A program made the position numbers and the translations under genes. From the NCBI GenBank assembly GCA_047626155.1, contig JBLHRR010000042.1, positions 1 through 34,443 on the forward strand: a DNA stretch of 34,443 bases, given 5' to 3'. Below the pieces are notes generated by a model. That model saw nothing but the letters and a program-made list of their open reading frames with translations. It had not been told where the DNA came from and made no database searches. The number at the start of each line of letters is the position of its first letter. Within the stretch, counting starts at the first letter, position 1. This stretch comes from CALGLS01 sp047626155 (GTDB lineage Bacteria > Bacteroidota > Bacteroidia > Chitinophagales > Saprospiraceae). Positions 1 through 7,800 of the stretch are shown piece after piece.

Positions 1-876
1 AATAACCTATCTTGGATCGCAGATATTCCTTGGGATAACTATTTACACCATATTTTCTTCTTTAATAACAATACAATGGATTGGGATTCTATTGGCACTT
101 CTACTGAGCCGATGTTCTCCCACACGGGTTTGAACAATGGGCAAGAGTATTGTTATAGAATAGAAACGGTTGGATCCTATGGGATTGAGGGCATCTCCGA
201 TTCTTTATTGAACCGTTCCCAAAAAGAATGTGGCATACCGCTGGATACCATCCCGCCTTGCCCTCCCATCCTGGAAGTATCTGACGATTGCGAAACGGCT
301 GTAGCTTCTGATATAGAAGATTTTTTCTCAAATCTTCTGACTTGGCAAAACCCTAATTGGATCTGTCCTACAACAGACGATGTAGTAGGCTATAATATAT
401 ACTACAGCCCGACGCAGGGCGGTGAGTTTAGTCTGATAAATACTTTTGACAATTCACTGGATACGACAGATAGCCATAAGCCCGATATAGGGATTGCTGG
501 TTGCTATGCGGTCACTGCTGTTGACACCTTTAATAATGAGAGCGCCTTTAGCAATATTATCTGCATTGACAATTGCCCTAATTATATGCTTCCGAATGTC
601 TTCACGCCTAATGGTGATGGAGCCAATGAATTTTTCATTCCTTTCCCTTTCCGCTTTGTAGACCGTATTGAATTTAAAGTTTTCAATCGCTGGGGTAACG
701 TGGTTTTTGAAACAAATGATCCGGCCATTAATTGGGGAGGTAACGACCTTTCGGGAAATGCATTGAATGAAGGAACTTACTATTATACTTGCCGGGTCTT
801 TGAATCAAGACTAGCTGGAGTGCAGCAACAGGAGGAAATTTTATCGGGGTATATTGAGTTAATTCGGGGGAGGTAG
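1..876 (+). CDS. T9SS type B cargo protein, C-terminal fragment (gliding-motility-associated C-terminal domain)
   Basis: The reading frame is open from base 1, so this is the 3' end of a larger gene; the visible part encodes 291 residues. The first two thirds look like two fibronectin-III-like segments: aromatic and glycine-rich strands, then TIPPCPPILEV opening the second one and ending near AVTAVDTFNNESAFSN. The last 85 or so residues form the type B T9SS sorting domain: LPNVFTPNGDGANEFF, then FKVFNRWGNVVFE, and an NEGTYYYTCRV strand near the end. Proteins of this kind are exported by Sec, cross the outer membrane through the type IX secretion system, and are usually large adhesins or surface proteins. 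The N-terminus, signal peptide and any catalytic domain lie outside the window, so the specific role cannot be read. A hairpin terminator follows the stop. Confidence 0.88.
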   Translation, partial: NNLSWIADIPWDNYLHHIFFFNNNTMDWDSIGTSTEPMFSHTGLNNGQEYCYRIETVGSYGIEGISDSLLNRSQKECGIPLDTIPPCPPILEVSDDCETAVASDIEDFFSNLLTWQNPNWICPTTDDVVGYNIYYSPTQGGEFSLINTFDNSLDTTDSHKPDIGIAGCYAVTAVDTFNNESAFSNIICIDNCPNYMLPNVFTPNGDGANEFFIPFPFRFVDRIEFKVFNRWGNVVFETNDPAINWGGNDLSGNALNEGTYYYTCRVFESRLAGVQQQEEILSGYIELIRGR

Positions 877-890
877 TGTAAGAGAGTAAC

Positions 891-915
891 CGCTACGGCG
901 CTACGAAGCGCTACG
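891..915. repeat. Triple CGCTACG intergenic repeat, locus A
   Basis: Three copies of CGCTACG (891-897, 899-905, 909-915) sit 15 bases after the stop of the T9SS gene and run into a T tract. A related triple, CGCAACG x3, occurs at 27601-27624. The 15-mer AGCGCTACGTTTTTT (907-921) is present there in inverted orientation (27643-27657). This suggests a dispersed short intergenic element; its function is unknown. Confidence 0.5.
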
Positions 916-934
916 TTTTTTATTCCGTATTTTG

Positions 935-983
935 AAAAAACAAGGTAGAAAGTCAACATAAGTCTTTCTACCTTGTTGTTTTT
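935..983 (+). terminator. Rho-independent terminator after the T9SS cargo gene
   Basis: A perfect 14-bp stem, AACAAGGTAGAAAG (939-952) with CTTTCTACCTTGTT (964-977), has an 11-base loop and is followed by GTTTTT. An A run precedes it, so it could also work on the other strand, but no - strand gene needs it here. Confidence 0.85.
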
Positions 984-1024
984 AGTGAGTTTCCTTAGAG
1001 TCTTAATTAAAATCAATTACAAAC

Positions 1025-1630
1025 ATGTTTACAGGAATCATAGAAACACTTGGCGAGGTCACCGCTATTCGTAAAGAAGGAAGTAACATTCATTTTACAG
1101 TGACTTCGGATATTTCTAATGAATTGAAAATAGATCAGAGCGTTAGCCACAATGGTGTCTGTCTTACTGTTGTAGAAATGGGTGATGGCTGGCACACGGT
1201 GACGGCGATTGAAGAAACGATGATTAGATCCAACCTGGGAAGCTGGGCAGAGGGAAGTGAAGTAAACCTGGAACGGGCAATGATGGCAAATGCGCGCTTA
1301 GACGGACATATGGTGCAAGGGCATGTGGATAGTACAGCTACTTGTAAGAGTGTTGTTGAAGCAGACGGAAGCTGGTATTATACTTTTGAGTATGCGCCTA
1401 ACGAAGAGCATATTTTAGTGGACAAAGGATCTGTTTGTGTGAATGGGGTGAGTCTTACCGTTGTCTCTCCGGTTGATCGCACTTTCCAGGTTGCCATTAT
1501 TCCATATACTTATGAGCACACGAATTTTCATGGATTTAAACCTGGAGATCAAGTGAATATTGAATTTGATATTATAGGCAAGTATATTGTTAAACATATG
1601 GCGGCTTATAAAAAAGCGGTTGGAATGTGA
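1025..1630 (+). CDS. ribE: Riboflavin synthase, alpha subunit
   Basis: Catalyses the dismutation of two 6,7-dimethyl-8-ribityllumazine molecules to riboflavin and 5-amino-6-ribitylamino-uracil, the last step of riboflavin synthesis, in the cytoplasm. The 201 residues match the usual length of about 200-215. The protein starts with the family hallmark MFTGIIE and contains the two expected lumazine-binding repeats, marked by HNGVCLTVV in the first half and VNGVSLTVV in the second, with the GHVD motif between them. The start is fixed by MFTGIIE at the N-terminus. The gene stands alone between two terminators, without other rib genes, and no FMN riboswitch-like structure fits in the 41 bases between the upstream terminator and the start. 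Confidence 0.97.
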   Translation: MFTGIIETLGEVTAIRKEGSNIHFTVTSDISNELKIDQSVSHNGVCLTVVEMGDGWHTVTAIEETMIRSNLGSWAEGSEVNLERAMMANARLDGHMVQGHVDSTATCKSVVEADGSWYYTFEYAPNEEHILVDKGSVCVNGVSLTVVSPVDRTFQVAIIPYTYEHTNFHGFKPGDQVNIEFDIIGKYIVKHMAAYKKAVGM

Positions 1631-1670
1631 GTCTATTGATGACATTCGATTGGGAAATTTAACCCGATCA

Positions 1671-1705
1671 AAAAGCCTTAGGTAATATACCTAGGGCTTT
1701 TTTTT
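1671..1705 (+). terminator. Rho-independent terminator after ribE
   Basis: AAAAGCCTTAGGTA (1671-1684) pairs with TACCTAGGGCTTTT (1688-1701) around an ATA loop, followed by more T. The single non-Watson-Crick position is a U-G wobble in the + strand RNA, consistent with use by ribE. Confidence 0.88.
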
Positions 1706-1757
1706 ATGCGCTGCTCCGGCATACTCAAATCTCCATTTTAGGAGTAAAAAAATAAAG

Positions 1758-1817
1758 CTACTAATTTATTAGTAGTTTTCTACTAATAAATTAGGACTGT
1801 TACTAAAAGATTAGTAG
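1758..1817. promoter_or_regulatory. Three tandem operator dyads for the BlaI-type repressor
   Basis: Three related inverted repeats lie 69-128 bases before the repressor start. They are CTACTAATTTATTAGTAG (1758-1775), the partial copy CTACTAATAAATTAG (1780-1794) and TACTAAAAGATTAGTAG (1801-1817). The shared half-site is ACTAAT/ATTAGT. BlaI/MecI/CopY-family repressors bind short dyads in front of their own operon, so autoregulation is the natural reading. The dyads are seen in the sequence; the binding is inferred. No clear TAnnTTTG box was found here. Confidence 0.65.
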
Positions 1818-1885
1818 ACTTGTATTATGAATCAAGATTCTTTAACGAATAACGTGGTTCGCCAAAGAAGGTAAATACAATACAC

Positions 1886-2248
1886 ATGAAAAAATTAACA
1901 GAAAGAGAAGACCAGATAATGCAGATTGTCTGGCAACTACAAACCGCTTTTATTCGGGATATCATCGCAGGGATGCCGGAGCCCAAACCCCATTATAATA
2001 CGACAGCTACTTTGGTGAAAATACTGGTAACCAAGAATTTCCTTAAGTCAGAAAAAATTGGAAATACACATCAGTACAGTCCGACGGTAACGCTTGAGGA
2101 ATATCGAGAAGGTGATTTGGAAAGTATCAAAAAGAAGTATTTCGGGGATTCTTTTCAGCAAATGTTTAGCCACTTCGCGAAGAAGGAAGAGTTTTCCGAG
2201 GCCGAAATTAAGGCGATGATCAAAATCATTAAATCCAAAAAACAATAA
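1886..2248 (+). CDS. BlaI/MecI/CopY family transcriptional repressor
   Basis: A 120-residue protein, the usual size for penicillinase-repressor family members. The N-terminal two thirds (MKKLTEREDQIMQIVWQL, then a helix-turn-helix with TTATLVKILVTKNFLKSEK, then a wing ending HQYSPTVTLEEY) is the winged-helix DNA-binding domain. The charged C-terminal helices should give the dimer. In this family the repressor holds its operon off until a partner M56 membrane protease triggers its cleavage. That partner gene starts 4 bases after this stop, so the two form one operon, and three operator-like dyads lie upstream. There is no beta-lactamase gene in the visible operon, so the regulated targets are unknown and need not concern antibiotics. 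Confidence 0.93.
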   Translation: MKKLTEREDQIMQIVWQLQTAFIRDIIAGMPEPKPHYNTTATLVKILVTKNFLKSEKIGNTHQYSPTVTLEEYREGDLESIKKKYFGDSFQQMFSHFAKKEEFSEAEIKAMIKIIKSKKQ

Positions 2249-2252
2249 AATC

Positions 2253-4694
2253 ATGATTGCATTCCTCCTAAAAGCCTCTCTTGTTCTTGCTATTTTCTTG
2301 GGTTTCTATAAAGGGTTTCTGGAAAGAGAAAGTTTCTTTTCGACCAACAGAACCTACCTACTTGCTTGTTTGGCAATGACTTTCACACTGCCTTTTATCA
2401 CCTTACCTCAAATGGTAAATGAACAAGGAATTGTTTCTACATTGATTGAAAAGCATATTTACAAAGAAGCTCCTGTAGCTGCGAAAACAGAACTTACAAA
2501 GCTCGGAAAAGCAGTAACTATTGAGGAACAATCTGAAGCTATAGAAACAGCGACTTCTAAAGTGAAACCTGAAATTACAGACCAAAGTGAACATACCTCT
2601 TCTTTCGAACAAACTGCTCAGAATGAATCTAATCTGATAACAACGGATGCTAAAAAACAAAAAGGCTTACGTTACTGGATCTTGATGATTTACTATTTCG
2701 GAGTCGGAATATTCTTTTTAAATTTCCTTTTCCAAATCGGGAATGTATTGTTAAAAATAATTAGGAGCACCGATAAGATCAAGGATATAGACAGCACCAT
2801 CATCAATTCTACTGCGATGACAGAACCTTGTTCTTTCTTTCAATACATTTTCATAAACCCGGAAAGCTATGACTATGACACCTACGAGCAGATTTTAGCT
2901 CATGAAAAAATCCATGTCCAAAAGAAACACAGTTATGATTTATTACTTTCCGAAATTGCAGTGATCTTTCTTTGGTTCAATCCGCTAATATGGTTATTCC
3001 GGAAGGAAGTAGAAAAAAATATTGAATATCAAACCGATGATATTTTGATCAATGGAGAAGCAGTTGAAAAAGAAAGTTACCAAATGAATTTATTAAAAGT
3101 AGCGGCATACAGCATGCCGCTGACCATTACGACCAATTACAATCAATCGCTCATAAAACAAAGAATCATGAAAATTAGCGCCAAAAAATCAAACCCACAA
3201 AGCCTTTGGAAATATGCTTTCATTGCTCCTTTGGCGTTCACACTACTCTTATTCATTAACAAGCCTAACATTGCTATTGCAAATGAATTAAATGATGCAT
3301 CCATTTCACTAAATGACAAGCCCGTAGAGAAAACAGAAGAACCGACGAGCAAAAATCTAGCTTTCGACGATGATTGTGAAGCATTACTTTTTGCGACACG
3401 AAAAGGAAACATAGCCGATGTAAGAAAATTGTTAGCTACAATAGACCCCAACTGTGTAGTCAGAGATCCTGGCAATGAGATTTTTATAGAAGGAAATACC
3501 ACCTGGAATATTCTACGTGCTCAAACCCCATTAGTAGCCGCTGGAAGAATTGGTGATTTTGAAATTGCAAAGCTCTTAATCAACGAAGGTGCAGACGTCA
3601 ACTTTCATGGAAAAAGTAATGAGACCCCACTTATGGCTGCCGCTAAATATGGTGATATTGAATTCGTAAAATACTTAGTTTCTAAAGGAGCAAAAACCAA
3701 CACTTTAGTAAATAGCTGGGGGTCGGCCAGTTCCATTGCCTCTCGTGAAGGACACTTAAACATTGTCAAGTATTTGAAATCAAGCAAAGCAGAAATTGAC
3801 TCCAGAGTTCCGCATGTTGGCACCTCTTTAATCGAAGCAGCTACCAATGGCCATTTGGATATAGTAAAATACTTAATTGCGGAAGGAGCCAATGTAAATA
3901 TAGGTGAAGCACACGTAGGAACTCCATTAATCTGTGCCGCTAAGAACGGGCATTTGGAAACTGTCCAATTTTTAATTTTGAAAGGAGCTGCTCTTGACAA
4001 AAGTGTAGCGCATGTAGGAACACCTCTGATTGTTGCAACCAAAAACGGACACTCAGGAGTTGTTACCTATTTAAGTTCGAAAGGAGCAGACATGGATAAT
4101 GAGGTCGCTCACGTTGGAACACCTTTGCTAGTCGCAGCCAAGCATGGGGAAATAAAGATGGTAAAAGAATTGATTTCCCAGGGCGCTGATGTTGACAAGG
4201 GAGTCGCACATGTCGGTACTCCCCTGATTGTTGCAGCTAAAAATGGAGAAGTGAAAGTCGTCAAATACTTAATATCAAAGGGAGCAGATATCAATAAAGG
4301 TATTGCTCATGTCGGTACTCCTTTAATTATCGCGGCACAAGATGGACAAATAGAGATCGTTAAATTACTAATTAAAAGCGGAGCTAATTTGGACAAAGAG
4401 GTGGCACATGTCGGTACTCCATTAATCCGTGCAGCCCAGGATGGTCAGCTGAAAGTTGTACAATACCTTATTGATAAAGGCGCGAACATTGACCAAGAAG
4501 TGGCTCATGTGGGTACGCCTCTTATTGGTGCAGCGCAAGATGGAGAGTTGGAAGTCGTTAAATTATTGGTTGCCAAAGGAGCCAATGTCAATAAATATGT
4601 ACAACATGTAGGTTCTCCCTTATCGGAAGCGCTGGAAAATAGTGAAAAGAATATTGCTAAATACCTTCAATCTAAAGGAGCTGAACAGCAATAA
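2253..4694 (+). CDS. M56 (BlaR1-like) membrane metalloprotease fused to a long ankyrin-repeat domain
   Basis: An 813-residue protein. Hydrophobic segments at about 2-20, 34-52, 140-165 and 321-341 frame a BlaR1/MecR1-type protease. The zinc motif HEKIH is at 217-221 and the downstream EYQTDD, with E258 as likely third ligand, is typical of M56 peptidases. After the last membrane segment and a short linker, residues from about 371 to the end are roughly 13 ankyrin repeats (TPLIVAAKNGHLEVVKYL-type). Nine of them open with HVG at an exact 33-residue spacing. In BlaR1 the part after the last membrane helix is periplasmic and acts as the sensor, so the ankyrin array may be a periplasmic protein-binding sensor; that is inference. 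The gene follows the BlaI-type repressor by 4 bases. A convergent terminator closes the unit. Confidence 0.9.
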   Translation: MIAFLLKASLVLAIFLGFYKGFLERESFFSTNRTYLLACLAMTFTLPFITLPQMVNEQGIVSTLIEKHIYKEAPVAAKTELTKLGKAVTIEEQSEAIETATSKVKPEITDQSEHTSSFEQTAQNESNLITTDAKKQKGLRYWILMIYYFGVGIFFLNFLFQIGNVLLKIIRSTDKIKDIDSTIINSTAMTEPCSFFQYIFINPESYDYDTYEQILAHEKIHVQKKHSYDLLLSEIAVIFLWFNPLIWLFRKEVEKNIEYQTDDILINGEAVEKESYQMNLLKVAAYSMPLTITTNYNQSLIKQRIMKISAKKSNPQSLWKYAFIAPLAFTLLLFINKPNIAIANELNDASISLNDKPVEKTEEPTSKNLAFDDDCEALLFATRKGNIADVRKLLATIDPNCVVRDPGNEIFIEGNTTWNILRAQTPLVAAGRIGDFEIAKLLINEGADVNFHGKSNETPLMAAAKYGDIEFVKYLVSKGAKTNTLVNSWGSASSIASREGHLNIVKYLKSSKAEIDSRVPHVGTSLIEAATNGHLDIVKYLIAEGANVNIGEAHVGTPLICAAKNGHLETVQFLILKGAALDKSVAHVGTPLIVATKNGHSGVVTYLSSKGADMDNEVAHVGTPLLVAAKHGEIKMVKELISQGADVDKGVAHVGTPLIVAAKNGEVKVVKYLISKGADINKGIAHVGTPLIIAAQDGQIEIVKLLIKSGANLDKEVAHVGTPLIRAAQDGQLKVVQYLIDKGANIDQEVAHVGTPLIGAAQDGELEVVKLLVAKGANVNKYVQHVGSPLSEALENSEKNIAKYLQSKGAEQQ
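3813..4691 (+). repeat. 99-bp tandem coding repeats (nine ankyrin units)
   Basis: From residue 521 of the M56-ankyrin protein the motif HVG recurs every 33 codons up to residue 785, nine times without any insertion or deletion. Some neighbouring units are nearly identical in DNA: CATGTCGGTACTCC recurs in three consecutive copies around 4209, 4308 and 4407. The pattern suggests recent expansion by unequal recombination. Confidence 0.9.
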
Positions 4695-4732
4695 CAAAGG
4701 AATTACATATAGTATGTCAATCAGCCCTCCAC

Positions 4733-4778
4733 AAAAAAACAAAAGCCGCCAGCAGATAAATCTACTGGCGGCTCTTTT
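4733..4778. terminator. Bidirectional terminator between the M56-ankyrin gene and rpoC
   Basis: AGCCGCCAG (4744-4752) pairs with CTGGCGGCT (4765-4773), with an inner AGAT/ATCT extension. A run of A lies on the left and CTTTT on the right, so both converging transcripts end in a U tract. The only internal mismatch becomes a G-U wobble in the - strand RNA, so the rpoC transcript has the fully paired version. Confidence 0.88.
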
Positions 4779-4810
4779 ATAGTTGATCGATCAAAGATCG
4801 ATTTCATTCA

Positions 4811-7800
4811 TTAAATCTCTGAACCCAATTCTTCTACCTCTTCCAGTTGTTCCATTCTCGTTCTATTTGCTTCGTACACTTCTCTGTGACTGACAAACAA
4901 ACGATCATACTTTCTGGCACCGGTACCGGCAGGGATTCGTTTTCCAACAATTACGTTCTCCTTCAAACCAAGTAAGAAGTCTTGTTTCGCTGCAATTGCG
5001 GCAGAACTCAATACCTTAGTCGTTTCCTGGAACGATGCTGCTGAAATCCAACTACTCGTACCCAAAGAAGATCGAGTAATACCTTGAAGTATCGGCTTAG
5101 AAGTTGCAGGAACCGCATCACGGTAAACAACTGGCTTCTTATCATTACGCTTGAGGAAAGAATTTTCTTCTCTCAACTGACGTAAAGTAACCAACTGTCC
5201 TGGCTTCAACTTCGCAGAGTCACCTGGATCTTCAATAAACTTCTTATCAAATATCCAGTTGTTCTGCTCTAAGAAGTCATACTTCTCAGCTGCTTCTCCT
5301 TCAAGGAAGGTTGTATCACCTGCATCTTCAATCTGAACTCTTCGCATCATCTGACGAACGATAACCTCAATGTGCTTATCGTTGATATTGATACCCTGAG
5401 AACGATATACTTCCTGTACTCCGTTTACTAAGTAGTACTGTACTGCAAATGGTCCTTTGATATTCAAAATATCTCTAGGCGCAATGGCTCCATCAGAAAG
5501 TGGCAAACCGGCACGAACAAAGTCACCCTGCTGTACAAGAATGTGCTTAGATAAACCGATTAGATATTTTCTAATCTGTCCAGTCTTCTCATCTGTAACA
5601 AAGACTTCACGGTTACCACGCTTGATCTTACCGAATGATACTACACCATCAATTTCTGCAGGCGTCGCAGGGTTAGAAGTATTACGTGCTTCGAAAAGCT
5701 CTGTTACTCTAGGAAGACCACCCGTAATATCCTGAATCTTACCAAGAGATCGTGGAATCTTCGCTATGCTCTGTCCGGATTGAATCTTTGCTCCATCATC
5801 AATGGAAATATAAGAACCTACCGGAAGATTATAACTGATCAATTCATCACCATCAGGATTTACAATCTTAATAGAAGGAATCATACGCTTATTCTTACTC
5901 TCGATAATTACTTTCTCTGCATATCCAGTCTGATCATCTTTCTCTACACGGAAAGTTTGACCTTCTTGTACAGCTTCGAACTGAGCAATACCAGCGTGTT
6001 CCGAAACGATGACCGCGTTAAACGGATCCCATTCACAGACAACATCTCCTTTCTTCACCTTCGCTTTGTTCTTTACATTCAACGTTGCTCCGTAAGGAAT
6101 GTGCGTTGAAGACAATATTTTGTTGTTATTTTCTGCGTCCAGGATTCTAATTTCACCTGCACGAGATAATACAATCTGAATATTTTTTCCTTTATCATCT
6201 ACAGATGGAGTCGTTCGGATACCATCAAATTCAATCACACCATTCGATTTGGTAACGAACTGGTTTTCTTGCTTGCTTACTGATGCGATACCCCCAACGT
6301 GGAAGGTACGTAAGGTAAGCTGCGTACCCGGTTCTCCAATCGACTGTGCCGCGATGATACCCACTGCATCTCCCTGTTCTGCTATTCGACCAGAAGCAAG
6401 GTTCTTACCATAACATTTCGTACATACTCCACGCTTGGTTTCACAGGTCAATACAGATCGGATAGTTACAGCTTCTACCTCTACACTCTCGATATATTTC
6501 GCTTGTGTTTCACTGATGTATTCACCAGAAGCAAGGATAACCTCATCAGTTTCTGGGTGTAGAATATCATGCAATGTAAAACGTCCTTTAATTCTATCTG
6601 CAAGGTTTTGGATGACCTTATCATTATCCTTCAATGAAGTAGTTTCAATACCTCTTAAAGTATCACAATCTTCATCGATGATTACAACATCCTGAGATAC
6701 ATCTACCAAACGACGAGTCAAGTAACCCGCATCCGCCGTCTTCAATGCTGTATCGGCCAAACCTTTACGCGCACCGTGAGTAGAGATAAAATACTCAAGT
6801 ACTGACAAACCTTCCAAGAAGTTAGAAAGAATTGGATTCTCGATAATCGCACCTCCCGTATCACCCGATTTTCTCGGTTTTGCCATCAGTCCACGAAGTC
6901 CACAAAGCTGCTTAATCTGTTGTTTAGATCCACGTGCTCCGGAATCCAACATCATATATACAGAGTTAAATCCTTGCTTGTGTGCTGCTAACTCTTTCAT
7001 CAAACCATCTGTAATGCGATTATCCGCAAAAGTCCACTTATCAATGATCTGATTGTAACGCTCGTTGTTCGTGATCAATCCCATGTTGTAGTTGTCCCAC
7101 ACTTCATCAACTTCTGCCTGAGCAGCGTTTAGTGTAGATTCTCTCATCGTTGGGTTAATCAAATCTCCAAGGTTGAAAGACAGACCTCCTTTGAACGACC
7201 AATAGAAACCAAGCTCCTTGATCTTGTCCAACATAGTCGCAACTACGTTGAAGTTGGTCATATCAAGAATGTCACTAATAACTTTCTTAAGATTCTTCTT
7301 AGTCAACAATTCATTTACATAAGGTACTGTCTTAGGTACTGCACCATTGAAAATGATACGACCTACCGTAGTGTCAATTCGCTTAGTTACAGGCGTTCCA
7401 TCTAATTCAACAGTGTTTACACGTACTTTTATAGCAGCGTGCAAATCAACTTGACCTTCGTTGTAAGCAATATTCACTTCCTCAGGAGAGTAGAAAATAC
7501 TACCCTCTCCTTTAACCGCTCTCTCTTTAGAGTGCTTTCTTTCTTTTGTTAAATAGTACAGCCCCAATACCATATCCTGAGAAGGAAGAGTAATCGGTGA
7601 ACCATCCTGTGGATTCAACATATTGTGTGCTGCCAACATCAACACCTGTGCTTCAAGGATGGCTGCATGGCTCAATGGTACGTGTACCGCCATTTGATCA
7701 CCATCAAAATCCGCATTAAAGGCACCACAAACTAATGGGTGTAACTGTATTGCTTTTCCTTCAATAAGTACTGGTTGGAATGCCTGAATTGACAAACGGT

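Noticed and set aside
984..1024. Possible FMN riboswitch upstream of ribE
   Set aside because: Only about 41 bases lie between the preceding terminator and the start, too short for an RFN element, and its conserved core is not seen.
3813..4691. Regular 99-bp repeats that could be taken for a CRISPR-like or satellite array
   Set aside because: The period is an exact multiple of three inside a long open frame and the translation is a clear ankyrin repeat; there are no unique spacers.
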